Positions 19,616-28,254 of a DNA stretch of 64,000 nucleotides are shown here, piece by piece. The notes beneath the pieces were generated by a model, which was not told the origin of the DNA, made no database searches, and worked only from the letters and a program-made list of their open reading frames with translations. The stretch is from Paracoccus albicereus (lineage in GTDB: Bacteria > Pseudomonadota > Alphaproteobacteria > Rhodobacterales > Rhodobacteraceae): contig NZ_JAKZEU010000005.1 of assembly GCF_024359525.1 (NCBI RefSeq), positions 265,035 to 329,034 of the forward strand, in the 5' to 3' direction. Numbering within the stretch: the stretch's first letter is position 1; every line of letters starts with the position of its first letter. The translations under genes and the position numbers were made by a program.

Positions 19616-20395
19616 ATGGACCAGCCCGATCGCATTCACCTTCGCGACCACGTCGTCTCCGCCGATATCGGCGCCTTCCAGTCGGAACGTGGGCAGGACC
19701 AACGCCTGCGCTTCAACCTGACCGTCGACCTGGCAGAGCCTGTCGAGGGTACGGATGATGAAGTCGATGCGATCCTGTCCTACGACGTGCTGACAGGCGC
19801 GGTCACCTCGGCGCTTGGCGATCAGCGCTACAATCTGGTGGAAACACTGGCAGAACGGATCGCTGCCGAGGTTCTGGCCCATCCGCGCGCTGTGCGCATC
19901 GAGGTCACCGTCGAAAAGCTGGATCGCGGCCCCGGCGCGCTTGGCGTCACCATCGCACGTCAGGCAGGCCGCGTGGCGACCGGTCCTTCGGCCGATGGCG
20001 CGGCGATCTTGTTTTTCGCGAACGACGTCCCGATCCCGGCCGGGCGTATCGTGGTCGCGGACGGCCAAGGCGACCCCCAGGCGTCCGCGACCGACCGGAT
20101 GATCGCGCTGCTGGCGCTGGATCAGGCGGCCTGGCGGCTTGGGGCGCGTCTCGGCCTCGATGTCGTCGCCTCGCGCACCGAACTCGACTGGGCGGCGGCG
20201 ACCGGCCGTTCTGTCATCTGGGCGCCGGCGCGGATGGCGGCCGATGTCGCAGGATTGGCAGCCGATCCGATGGCGCTGACACTTTGGCTGGCCGATCGGC
20301 TTCAGGCGCGGCGGTTGGAGTTCGCGCTGCCCGCAGGCCGGGACCTGCCCGCTTTACCCGAAGGATTTAGCGTTCCGGTCAGCGTCGCACCATGA
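19616..20395 (+). CDS. folB: Dihydroneopterin aldolase with C-terminal extension
   Basis: The N-terminal 120 residues are a FolB domain of folate synthesis: IHLRDHVVSADIGAFQSERG, LSYDVLTGAV, and NLVETLAERIAAEVLAHPRA with the substrate-binding glutamate. They are followed by VRIEVTVEKLDRGPGA, the usual FolB end. The remaining about 125 residues (from VGVTIARQAG) are not part of the classical enzyme. They look like a compact domain with a hydrophobic core and could interact with FolP. The ATG at 19616 (MDQPDRIHLRDH) is preferred to an upstream in-frame ATG inside the terminator. Its stop overlaps folP in ATGA. Confidence 0.85.
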   Translation: MDQPDRIHLRDHVVSADIGAFQSERGQDQRLRFNLTVDLAEPVEGTDDEVDAILSYDVLTGAVTSALGDQRYNLVETLAERIAAEVLAHPRAVRIEVTVEKLDRGPGALGVTIARQAGRVATGPSADGAAILFFANDVPIPAGRIVVADGQGDPQASATDRMIALLALDQAAWRLGARLGLDVVASRTELDWAAATGRSVIWAPARMAADVAGLAADPMALTLWLADRLQARRLEFALPAGRDLPALPEGFSVPVSVAP

Positions 20396-21381
20396 GCAGA
20401 GTCTACTATCGCCCCATCCCCGAACCGGAAACCGGCAGCCTCATCATCGCGGGCGGCTGGACACGCGCCTCGCGTTTCGAACGGCTGGAGCGGGGATGTT
20501 CGCCCGTGATCGTCGATGACGCCCCCGACGCAGTGATTGAGGCACTGACCGCACCGCGCGCGCCGCTGGTCGGCTTATCGCTCGACCGGCCCCGACTGAT
20601 GGGGATCGTCAACGCTACCCCCGACAGCTTTTCGGACGGGGGCGCCTACGAGCCGTTAGAACAGGCACGGCGCCTGACCGCAGACGGGACCGAGATCCTC
20701 GATATCGGCGGTGAATCGACGCGGCCCGGCGCCACGGAACTGCCGGTGGAGGAAGAGATAGCGCGCGTGCGTCCGGTGATCGCCTCGATGCGATACGCCG
20801 CGCCTGTGTCGATCGATACTCGGAAGGCTGCGGTCGCGCGTGCTGCCCTGGATGAGGGTGCGGTGATGGTCAACGACGTGTCGGGTTTCGATTTCGATCC
20901 GGCCCTGGCGGGCATCGTTGCCGATGCGGGTGTGCCGGTCTGCCTGATGCATGCGCAGGGGCTGCCAGACCACATGCAGGACGATCCACGCTATGACGAC
21001 GTGCTGCTGGACGTCTACGACGCGTTGGAGCAGCGCGTTGAACGGGCCGAGGCGGCGGGAATTTCACGCGACAGGATCGTGATCGACCCCGGCATCGGCT
21101 TCGGCAAGACGATGGCGCATAATCTGGCGATCCTGCGGCGCATTTCGCTGTATCATGGGCTTGGCTGCGCGGTGCTTCTGGGCGCCTCGCGCAAGCGGTT
21201 CATCGGCACGATCGGTGGCGCGGAGAACGCAGCCGAGCGGATGCCGGGGACGCTTGCCGTGACGCTGGCAGCGGTGGCGCAGGGTGTGCAGGTCCACCGC
21301 GTCCACGACGTGGCAGAGGTGCGACAGGCCCTGGCCCTGTGGCGTGCGGCCGCGGGCGAGGACGGATACGGGCAGGCATGA
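20392..21381 (+). CDS. folP: Dihydropteroate synthase
   Basis: This enzyme joins p-aminobenzoate and dihydropterin pyrophosphate in folate synthesis and is the target of sulfonamides. The TIM-barrel begins near residue 68 with [16 protein letters not shown]. It continues with [31 protein letters not shown], the DPGIGFGKT motif and [11 protein letters not shown]. The 329-residue length is about 55 more than many FolP proteins because of an N-terminal segment [20 protein letters not shown]. The gene is translationally coupled to folB and precedes glmM by 19 nt. The folP-glmM pairing is widely conserved in bacteria. Confidence 0.95.
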   Translation: MSRVYYRPIPEPETGSLIIAGGWTRASRFERLERGCSPVIVDDAPDAVIEALTAPRAPLVGLSLDRPRLMGIVNATPDSFSDGGAYEPLEQARRLTADGTEILDIGGESTRPGATELPVEEEIARVRPVIASMRYAAPVSIDTRKAAVARAALDEGAVMVNDVSGFDFDPALAGIVADAGVPVCLMHAQGLPDHMQDDPRYDDVLLDVYDALEQRVERAEAAGISRDRIVIDPGIGFGKTMAHNLAILRRISLYHGLGCAVLLGASRKRFIGTIGGAENAAERMPGTLAVTLAAVAQGVQVHRVHDVAEVRQALALWRAAAGEDGYGQA

Positions 21382-21400
21382 CGACAAGGGGCAAGGACAG

Positions 21401-22744
21401 ATGAGCAGAAAGCTGTTTGGAACCGACGGGGTGCGCGGGCGGGCCAATACGCCGCCGATGACAGCCGAGATGGCTTTGCGGATCGGTGCGGCGGCGGGGC
21501 GCTATTTCCGTCGCGACGGGCGCAACCGCCACCGTGTCGTGATCGGCAAGGACACGCGGTTGTCGGGCTACATGCTTGAAAACGCGCTGACCGCCGGCCT
21601 GACCAGCACCGGGATGAATGTCCTGCTGCTGGGTCCGGTGCCGACGCCGGCGGTGGGCTTTCTGACCCGCTCGATGCGGGCGGATCTGGGGATCATGATC
21701 TCGGCCAGCCACAACCCGGCGCATGACAACGGCATCAAGTTCTTCGGCCCCGATGGCTTCAAACTGTCGGACGAGGCCGAGACCGAGATCGAGGCCATCG
21801 TCGAGCAGGAAATCGTCCCGGCGCAGCCTGACAACATCGGCCGGGCCAAGCGCATCGACGACGGGCGCGGACGCTATGTCGAATACGCCAAGACCACGTT
21901 TCCGACCGGCCAGCGGCTGGACGGGCTGAAAGTCGTCGTCGATTGCGCCAACGGCGCAGCCTACCGCGCGGCCCCCGACGTGCTGTGGGAACTGGGCGCC
22001 GAGGTGATCCCGGTCGGCGTGAAGCCCGATGGGTTCAACATCAACGATGGTGTCGGCAGCACCCATCCCGAAGCCTGCGCCGCGGCCGTGCGCGAGCATG
22101 GGGCCGATCTGGGCATCTCGTTGGACGGTGACGCCGATCGGGTTGCGATCATCGACGAGACCGGACGACTGGCCGATGGCGATCAGATCATGGCGCTTCT
22201 GGCCGGTCGCTGGGCAGAACAGGGTCGGCTGAAGGGGGGCGCGCTGGTGGCCACCGTGATGTCGAACCTGGGCCTCGAACGGTTCCTGACCGGGCGCGGC
22301 CTGCGGCTGGAACGCACCCGCGTCGGCGACCGCTACGTGGTCGAGAAGATGCGCGGCGCGGGCTTCAACCTGGGCGGCGAGCAGTCGGGTCATATCGTGA
22401 TGACCGATTACGCGACCACCGGCGACGGGCTGATCGCGGGTCTGCAGTTTCTGGCCGCGATGGCCGATAGCGGCCAGCGTGCGAGCGATCTGGTTGCGCA
22501 GTTCGAGCCGGTGCCGCAGATGCTGAAAAACGTCCGTTACGCGGCGGGGGCCGATCCGTTGTCGGCGGCCGAGGTCAAGGCGGTCATCGCCGAGGCAGAG
22601 GCACGGCTGGAAGGTCATGGCCGCGTGCTGATCCGCAAGTCGGGAACCGAGCCGCTGATCCGGGTCATGGCCGAGGCCGAGGACGAACGCATGTTGCGCG
22701 AGGTCGTGGACGGCATCGTCGCTGCGGTCGAAAAGGCGGCCTGA
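21401..22744 (+). CDS. glmM: Phosphoglucosamine mutase
   Basis: This enzyme converts glucosamine-6-phosphate to glucosamine-1-phosphate for UDP-GlcNAc synthesis. The 447 residues match the family. The start [13 protein letters not shown] is canonical. The active-site phosphoserine lies in [20 protein letters not shown] (about Ser 102), the metal loop is SLDGDADRV (about residues 243-251), the sugar-binding loop is GGEQSGH, and the phosphate loop is [14 protein letters not shown] longer open frame upstream overlaps folP and is not needed. It ends the fol operon. Confidence 0.96.
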   Translation: MSRKLFGTDGVRGRANTPPMTAEMALRIGAAAGRYFRRDGRNRHRVVIGKDTRLSGYMLENALTAGLTSTGMNVLLLGPVPTPAVGFLTRSMRADLGIMISASHNPAHDNGIKFFGPDGFKLSDEAETEIEAIVEQEIVPAQPDNIGRAKRIDDGRGRYVEYAKTTFPTGQRLDGLKVVVDCANGAAYRAAPDVLWELGAEVIPVGVKPDGFNINDGVGSTHPEACAAAVREHGADLGISLDGDADRVAIIDETGRLADGDQIMALLAGRWAEQGRLKGGALVATVMSNLGLERFLTGRGLRLERTRVGDRYVVEKMRGAGFNLGGEQSGHIVMTDYATTGDGLIAGLQFLAAMADSGQRASDLVAQFEPVPQMLKNVRYAAGADPLSAAEVKAVIAEAEARLEGHGRVLIRKSGTEPLIRVMAEAEDERMLREVVDGIVAAVEKAA

Positions 22745-22812
22745 GCCCGGTTAATCGCGCGAAGAGGGGGCCGACTGCCCCGATCTCAAGGCTCCATCCG
22801 TCAATGCGACGG

Positions 22813-23928
22813 TCAGACCCCGGCGATAGGGTCGTGGTCGTAGATCCAGTCGAAGCGCGACAGCAGGAATGACGGTCTGAAGGTCGACGCCGACCGCAGT
22901 GCCGCATGTGCGACCCGCTGTCGCAGACCGCCAAGATGGTAATGGCGCGCATTTGCATCACCCATCGCAACGATACGGGTGCACCGGTCCTGCCGCAGCA
23001 CTTGGTAGCGTGCGAGAGCCTTCGCTTGATCCGGGTCTGTCCCAAGACAGGCGGCGAGCGCCCAGGCATCCTCGATCGCCATCGCCGCCCCCTGCGCCAT
23101 GAAGGGCAGTGTCGGATGCGCGGCATCGCCGATCAGCACACGATTGTCGTCATGCCAGCGCGGCGCGACGCGGTGCCGGAACAGCCCCCAGAGATGCGCG
23201 TCGTGGACAGCATCCAGCCAACCGGGCACCGGACCGCGGAACGATGCGAAGGCGCTGCGGAGTTGGGCAGGATCGCCCGGCTGCGACCACCCCTCCTCCT
23301 GCCACTCGGCGCGTTCCTCCACCGCCACGATGTTGCGCAGGTTGTTCGCAAGCGGGTAGCTGACAAGATGCCGGCCGGGGCCCAAGAAGGCGTCGACCCA
23401 GACCTCCGGCTGCGGATCGGGATCGTCGATGACTGCGCGCCAAGCGGTCTGGCCGGTAAAGAACGGCGCCTCGGTGCCGTTCAGTTCACGACGGACACGG
23501 CTTTGCAATCCGTCCGCGCCGACGAGCAGACCGACGTCAGGCAAGGTCTCCACCCTCTCCCCCAGCCGCAGGATCACGCCCGCCTTGCTGATGGCCTCGG
23601 CCAAAACCTCGATCAGGCGCGCGCGGTGGATCAGGCGAAAGGGTGCGTCGGGCCGATGCCGCAGGAAATCGAGCGTCGCGACGGGCTTCCCGGCGCTGTT
23701 CCACAACCGAACCCCGCGGCTGCGCAGCGACACTGCGTCGAGCCCTGGTCCCAGCCCCAGCGCGTCCAAGACGCGACCGGCATTGGGAGAGATCTGGATA
23801 CCCGCGCCCACTTCCGCCAGTTCTGGCGCCCTCTCCAGAACGGTCACAACTGATCCGCGCTGAGTCAGCGCCAGGGCCGCTGTCAGGCCGGCGATCCCCG
23901 CCCCCACGATCGTCGCAGCGGGCATCAT
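22813..23928 (-). CDS. FAD-dependent monooxygenase (salicylate hydroxylase-like)
   Basis: The 371-residue flavoprotein belongs to the group A aromatic hydroxylase/UbiH superfamily. It has the dinucleotide motif VGAGIAGLTAALAL at the N-terminus, the second motif LVGADGLQSRVRREL (about residues 155-170), and the FAD/ribityl motif LIGDAAHPTLPFMAQGAAMAIED near residue 285. A C-terminal helix rich in Arg/His (VLRQDRCTRI) is typical of salicylate-hydroxylase-like members. No aromatic-degradation genes flank it, so the substrate is unknown. It reads toward glmM on the opposite strand with about 70 nt between the stops. Confidence 0.85.
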   Translation of the reverse strand: MMPAATIVGAGIAGLTAALALTQRGSVVTVLERAPELAEVGAGIQISPNAGRVLDALGLGPGLDAVSLRSRGVRLWNSAGKPVATLDFLRHRPDAPFRLIHRARLIEVLAEAISKAGVILRLGERVETLPDVGLLVGADGLQSRVRRELNGTEAPFFTGQTAWRAVIDDPDPQPEVWVDAFLGPGRHLVSYPLANNLRNIVAVEERAEWQEEGWSQPGDPAQLRSAFASFRGPVPGWLDAVHDAHLWGLFRHRVAPRWHDDNRVLIGDAAHPTLPFMAQGAAMAIEDAWALAACLGTDPDQAKALARYQVLRQDRCTRIVAMGDANARHYHLGGLRQRVAHAALRSASTFRPSFLLSRFDWIYDHDPIAGV

Positions 23929-23992
23929 GTCTTAGCTTGAAGTAGGCCGCATCGCTGCGGGAAGTCGGCGTTGTGCGATTGTCGCACCCGGA

Positions 23993-24415
23993 TCAATCGT
24001 CGCGGTGAACCCGCTCACGCCGCTCGTGCTTTTCCTGCGCTTCCAGCGTCATCGTGGCGATCGGGCGCGCGTCGAGGCGCTTGAGGCTGATCGGCTCGCC
24101 GGTCATTTCGCAATAGCCGTATTCGCCGGTCTCGATCCGGCGCAGCGCGCTGTCGATCTTGCTGACCAGTTTGCGCTGGCGGTCGCGTGTGCGCAGTTCC
24201 AGCGCGCGGTCGGTTTCCTCGCTGGCGCGGTCGGCGATGTCGGGGACGTTGCGGCCGCTGTCCTGCAGGCCTTCCAGGGTCTCGGCCGACTGATCCAGAA
24301 GTTCCTGCTTCCACGCGTTCAGCTTGCGACGGAAATACTCAAGCTGCCGGTCGTTCATGAAAGGCTCGTCCTCGGCGGGGCGATAATCCTGCGGCAGAAA
24401 CGTCTGGGCTTTCAT
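23993..24415 (-). CDS. dksA: DksA-family RNA polymerase-binding regulator, zinc-finger cysteines mostly lost
   Basis: DksA inserts a coiled coil into the RNA polymerase secondary channel and works with ppGpp. The 140-residue protein keeps the coiled-coil tip DxxDxA as DIADRA (about residues 59-64) and the ELRTRDRQRKL helix. In the C4 zinc-finger pattern C-x2-C-x17-C-x2-C, only the first cysteine (Cys 102) remains; the others read Thr 105, Thr 123 and Ala 126. The LKRLDARPIA segment around the finger is still conserved. Zinc-independent DksA relatives with lost cysteines are known in other proteobacteria, and this looks like that type. GGAGG precedes the ATG. Confidence 0.9.
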   Translation of the reverse strand: MKAQTFLPQDYRPAEDEPFMNDRQLEYFRRKLNAWKQELLDQSAETLEGLQDSGRNVPDIADRASEETDRALELRTRDRQRKLVSKIDSALRRIETGEYGYCEMTGEPISLKRLDARPIATMTLEAQEKHERRERVHRDD

Positions 24416-24470
24416 TGGACCTCCGGCAGGCCGGTCGCGGTGAAAACCGGCACCTTGGCCGCCCCATTAA

Positions 24471-24499
24471 AGTATGAGCACCCTCTTGTCACGGGTCAA
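24471..24499 (-). promoter_or_regulatory. Candidate sigma70 promoter of dksA
   Basis: On the minus strand TTGACC and CATACT are separated by exactly 17 nt, about 55 nt upstream of the dksA start. The patch is AT-richer than its surroundings. Confidence 0.45.
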
Positions 24500-24580
24500 T
24501 CGCGTTGACAATTGCGGCATCCTTGCGGCCTTTCCGGACGGCGGATAGGGTGCCGGCGCCCTGCCCTGAAGGATGATGAC

Positions 24581-25423
24581 ATGCGCTTTGCCGGTTCCGA
24601 CACCTATGTCGCGCCCCCCGATCTTGCCATCGCCGTCAACGCCGCCGTGACGCTGGAACGGCCGCTGCTGGTCAAGGGCGAGCCGGGCACCGGCAAGACC
24701 GAGCTGGCCCGGCAGGTCGCGGCATCGTTGGGGCTGCCGATCATCGAATGGTCGATCAAGTCGACCACCAAGGCGCAACAGGGTCTTTACGAGTACGACG
24801 CTGTGAGCCGCCTTCGCGATAGCCAACTGGGCGATGCGCGGGTGAACGAGGTTGGGCACTATATCCGGCGCGGCAAGCTGTGGCAGGCTTTCGAGGCACC
24901 AGAAAAGGTAGTGCTCCTGATCGACGAGATCGACAAGGCCGACATCGAGTTCCCGAACGATCTGCTGCAGGAACTCGACCGGATGGAGTTCCACGTCTAC
25001 GAGACCGGCGAGACGGTCGCCGCGATCCATCGCCCGATCGTCATCATCACGTCGAACAACGAAAAGGAACTGCCCGACGCCTTCCTGCGCCGCTGTTTCT
25101 TCCACTATATCCGCTTCCCGGATGCCGAGACGCTGAAGCGGATCGTCGAGGTTCATTATCCCGGACTGAAGCCACGTCTGCTGGAAGCCGCCTTGAGCCA
25201 GTTTCTGGAACTGCGCGAGGCGCCGGGTCTGAAGAAGAAGCCCTCGACCAGCGAGCTGCTGGACTGGCTGAAGTTGATCCTGGCCGAGGATCTGTCGCCC
25301 GAGGATTTGAAGCGCGAGCCGGGCGAGATGCTGCCCAAGCTTCATGGCGCGCTGCTAAAAAACGAACAGGACGTGGCACTGTTCGAAAAGCTTGCCTTCA
25401 TGGCGCGGCGGCAGGGCCGGTGA
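24581..25423 (+). CDS. MoxR-family AAA+ ATPase
   Basis: The 280-residue ATPase has Walker A KGEPGTGKTELA (about residues 31-42), Walker B VLLIDEIDKAD (about residues 110-120), sensor-like IVIITSNNEKELPDAFLRRCFFHY with the arginine finger, and a C-terminal lid. MoxR ATPases usually assemble or activate partner complexes together with a von Willebrand A (CoxE-like) protein. No such partner is next to it. Instead its stop overlaps the start of a GNAT gene (TGATG). AAGGA lies 7 nt before the ATG at 24581. Confidence 0.9.
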   Translation: MRFAGSDTYVAPPDLAIAVNAAVTLERPLLVKGEPGTGKTELARQVAASLGLPIIEWSIKSTTKAQQGLYEYDAVSRLRDSQLGDARVNEVGHYIRRGKLWQAFEAPEKVVLLIDEIDKADIEFPNDLLQELDRMEFHVYETGETVAAIHRPIVIITSNNEKELPDAFLRRCFFHYIRFPDAETLKRIVEVHYPGLKPRLLEAALSQFLELREAPGLKKKPSTSELLDWLKLILAEDLSPEDLKREPGEMLPKLHGALLKNEQDVALFEKLAFMARRQGR

Positions 25424-25866
25424 TGGAAATCCGCGCGCTGAGATCCGAGGATCGCCCGCAGTGGCAAGCGCTCTACGACGATTATCACCGTTTCTATGAC
25501 CGTCCCGATTTGCCCGACGCGTTCTTCGACCAGGCTTTCACGCGGCTGATCGCGGATGATCCTTCGGATTTTCATGGGCTGGTCGCCGAGGCGGACGGCA
25601 TTCTGCTGGGCCTGACCCATTACGTGTTTCATCCGCATCTGTGGCGGCCAGAAGGCACCTGCTATCTGCAAGATCTCTATACCGCGCCTGATGCCCGTGG
25701 GCGCGGTGTCGCCCGCGCGCTGATCGAGGCGGTCTATACCGCGGCCGACAGGTCGGGCACGCCCGCCGTCTACTGGCTGACGCAGGAAACGAATTATGCG
25801 GGTCGGATGCTCTATGATCGCGTCGGAAGACAAAGCGGATTCATCCGGTACAACCGACCGCTTTAG
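25423..25866 (+). CDS. GNAT family N-acetyltransferase
   Basis: The 147-residue protein is a single GNAT domain. The acetyl-CoA pyrophosphate-binding motif is LQDLYTAPDARGRGVARALIEAV (about residues 82-104) and the terminal LTQETNYAGRMLYDRVG is typical. Substrate is unknown. It starts within the stop codon of the MoxR gene, so it is translationally coupled to it; whether it functions with MoxR is not shown by sequence. Confidence 0.88.
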   Translation: MEIRALRSEDRPQWQALYDDYHRFYDRPDLPDAFFDQAFTRLIADDPSDFHGLVAEADGILLGLTHYVFHPHLWRPEGTCYLQDLYTAPDARGRGVARALIEAVYTAADRSGTPAVYWLTQETNYAGRMLYDRVGRQSGFIRYNRPL

Positions 25867-25925
25867 CCGCCTTGCCGAACTCCCCCCCGCCCCGGTATGA
25901 CGGCCCGACCGTCCCGGAGCCGACC

Positions 25926-27029
25926 ATGTCCGACCGCACCCAGCCCCAGCCGCAACCCGGCATCATGGAAATCGCCCTGTATGTCAGCGGCGAAAGCAAG
26001 CTTGCGGGCGGCGGCGAGGCGCTGAAGCTTTCGGCCAACGAAAATCCCTACGGCTGCAGCCCGGCCGCGACGGCGGCGTTTCAGGCAGCCGCAAAAGACC
26101 TGAACCGCTATCCCGCGACCGATCACGGCCCGCTGCGTCGCGCCATCGGGGATATCCATGGCCTCGACCCCGACCGGATCATCTGCGGTGTCGGCTCGGA
26201 CGAGGTTCTGCAGTTCGTGGCACAGGCCTACGCAGGGCCCGGCGATGAGGTCATCACCACGCGCCACGGTTTCGCGATGTATCCGATCCTGGCCCATGCG
26301 GTTGGCGCGACCCCGGTGACCGTGGACGAGGCCGATCGGCGGATCGATGTGGATGCTATCCTGCGCGCGGTGACCGAGCGGACGCGGATCGTGTTCCTTG
26401 CCAATCCCGCCAATCCGACCGGGACGATGCTGTCCGGGGAAGACCTGCGTCGGCTGATCGCAGGACTGCCGGGCGACTGCGTCCTGGTCCATGACGGCGC
26501 CTACATGGAATTCGCCCAGCCCGATTACCGCGACGCCGATCTGGTCGATGCCTATCCGAACGTGGTGATGACGCGCACCTTCTCGAAGATCCACGGGCTC
26601 GGCGGGTTGCGGATCGGCTGGGGCTATGCGCAGCGTCCGATCATCGATGTGCTGGCGCGCCTTCGGCAACCGTTCAACCTGTCGAACGCGCAGATGGCCG
26701 CGGCAGAAGCCGCGATGCGCGATACCGAGTTCACCGCGCACTGCGCCGCCGAAAACGCTCGGCTGCGGCGCTGGCTGCGCAACCAACTGGTGCAGATGGG
26801 CGTTGCCTGCGACGAAAGCCACGCGAATTTCGTACTTGCCCGCCTTCCCGATGCCGAGCGCGCGCGCGCCTGCGATGTGGCGTTGCGCGATGCCGGGATC
26901 ATCGTGCGCAACGTCGCCAGCTACCACTTGCCCGAGGCACTGCGCATCACCGTAGGCGATGAGGCTGGCTGTCGCCGGGTCATCGCGGCGATCAGCGAAT
27001 TCATGGCTGGTGAAAGGGCTGCGCGATGA
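25926..27029 (+). CDS. hisC: Histidinol-phosphate aminotransferase
   Basis: This PLP enzyme transaminates imidazole-acetol phosphate in histidine synthesis and often also aromatic amino acids. The 367 residues fit. Motifs are LKLSANENPYGCSP, CGVGSDEVLQFVAQAYAGPGD, LANPANPTGTMLS, the PLP lysine in TRTFSKIHGLGGLRIGW (about Lys 224) and the C-terminal RNVASYHLPEALRITVG. The ATG at 25926 (MSDRTQPQPQPG) is preferred to an upstream ATG. The gene overlaps tyrA by ATGA, which suggests the pair serves tyrosine/phenylalanine as well as histidine synthesis. Confidence 0.93.
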   Translation: MSDRTQPQPQPGIMEIALYVSGESKLAGGGEALKLSANENPYGCSPAATAAFQAAAKDLNRYPATDHGPLRRAIGDIHGLDPDRIICGVGSDEVLQFVAQAYAGPGDEVITTRHGFAMYPILAHAVGATPVTVDEADRRIDVDAILRAVTERTRIVFLANPANPTGTMLSGEDLRRLIAGLPGDCVLVHDGAYMEFAQPDYRDADLVDAYPNVVMTRTFSKIHGLGGLRIGWGYAQRPIIDVLARLRQPFNLSNAQMAAAEAAMRDTEFTAHCAAENARLRRWLRNQLVQMGVACDESHANFVLARLPDAERARACDVALRDAGIIVRNVASYHLPEALRITVGDEAGCRRVIAAISEFMAGERAAR

Positions 27030-27940
27030 GCGTGATCTACGACCGCGTGGCCCTGATCGGGCTGGGGTTGATCGCCGGCTCGATGGCGCTCGCGATGCGC
27101 GAGAAGGGTCTGGCCGGTCAGGTCCACGGCTATGCCCGCAGCGCCGAGACGCGCGATGTGGCGCGCGAGATCGGCTTGTGCGACGCGATCCACAACGATG
27201 TTTCCGTCGCAGTGAAGGATGCCGATCTGGTCGTGCTGGCGGTCCCGGTCGGCGCCATGGGCGATGTCGCGGCCGAAATCGCGCCGCATCTGAAGCCCGG
27301 CGCGGTGGTCACGGATGTCGGTTCCGTCAAGCAATCGGTCATCGACGCGGTCGCCCCGCATCTGCCTGAAGGCATCCACTTCATCCCGGGCCATCCGCTG
27401 GCCGGGACCGAACATTCCGGGCCGCGCGCGGGCTTTGCCAGCCTCTTCCGCAATCGCTGGTGGCTGCTGACGCCGCTGCCCGATGCGGACGAGGCGCAGG
27501 TCGCTCGGCTCGAGGATCTGGTTCGTGGCATCGGCGCGAATGTCGAGCGGATGGACCCCGGTCACCACGATCTGGTGCTGGCCGTGACCAGCCACACGCC
27601 GCACCTGATCGCCTACACGATGGTCGGCGTCGCCGATCATCTGCGCCGCGTGACCGACGAAGAGGTCATCAAGTATTCCGCCGCCGGTTTCCGCGACTTC
27701 ACCCGGATCGCCGCCAGCGATCCGACGATGTGGCGCGACGTGTTCCTGCACAATCGCGAGGCGACGCTGGATATCCTCGGCCGCTTCACCGAAGAGCTGT
27801 TCGTCCTGCAGCGCGCGATCCGTATGGGCGACGGCCAGCAATTGCACGATTACTTCACACGCACGCGCGCGATCCGGCGCGGCATCATCGAGGCGGGTCA
27901 GGACACCGACGCACCGGACTTCGGGCGCGGCAAGGGCTGA
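27026..27940 (+). CDS. tyrA: Prephenate/arogenate dehydrogenase
   Basis: The 304-residue NAD(P)-dependent enzyme makes the tyrosine precursor by oxidative decarboxylation. It has the Rossmann motif IGLGLIAGSMALAM at the N-terminus, DVGSVKQSVIDAV near residue 95, the catalytic-histidine segment IPGHPLAGTEHSGP (about residues 118-131) and AVTSHTPHLIAYTM near residue 185. No ACT or chorismate mutase domain is fused. Whether it prefers prephenate or arogenate cannot be told. It overlaps hisC by 4 nt. Confidence 0.92.
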   Translation: MSVIYDRVALIGLGLIAGSMALAMREKGLAGQVHGYARSAETRDVAREIGLCDAIHNDVSVAVKDADLVVLAVPVGAMGDVAAEIAPHLKPGAVVTDVGSVKQSVIDAVAPHLPEGIHFIPGHPLAGTEHSGPRAGFASLFRNRWWLLTPLPDADEAQVARLEDLVRGIGANVERMDPGHHDLVLAVTSHTPHLIAYTMVGVADHLRRVTDEEVIKYSAAGFRDFTRIAASDPTMWRDVFLHNREATLDILGRFTEELFVLQRAIRMGDGQQLHDYFTRTRAIRRGIIEAGQDTDAPDFGRGKG

Positions 27941-27998
27941 AGCGTTTCAGCGAAAGTGGCCGCCGAGTTCGTTTGCCCGATACGCGGTCAATAAAGTC

Positions 27999-28205
27999 TC
28001 ACCAATGCGGCGGGCGCTGGTCGGCCAGCGGGACCGAGCCGCCGGCGTCAAGCTCGCGCTCCGCCTCCGCCCGACGCAACTGCTCGACCCGGCGGGTCAG
28101 TTGCGCGATTTCGGCATCCTGACGGGCCACGACCTCGGACAGGTCCTCAACCGTGCGGGTCAGGTGGGCCACCGCCTCTTCCAGCGTCTCGGTCCGCTTG
28201 TCCAT
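27999..28205 (-). CDS. slyX: SlyX family protein
   Basis: This small protein of 68 residues is predicted to be a single coiled coil ([29 protein letters not shown] as heptads) and ends in the SlyX signature [10 protein letters not shown]. The function of SlyX is unknown. GGAGG lies 8 nt before the ATG at 28205. The gene is antisense-oriented between tyrA and hisS, with its start about 50 nt from hisS, so the two share a divergent promoter region. Confidence 0.88.
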   Translation of the reverse strand: MDKRTETLEEAVAHLTRTVEDLSEVVARQDAEIAQLTRRVEQLRRAEAERELDAGGSVPLADQRPPHW

Positions 28206-28254
28206 GAAGGCGCCCTCCGTTAAAGCAGCCACGGACCGGCCGAAGGCGACCATC

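Noticed and set aside
21200..22618. A 472-codon minus-strand frame opposite glmM
   Set aside because: It mirrors glmM codon structure; glmM is certain from its catalytic motifs.
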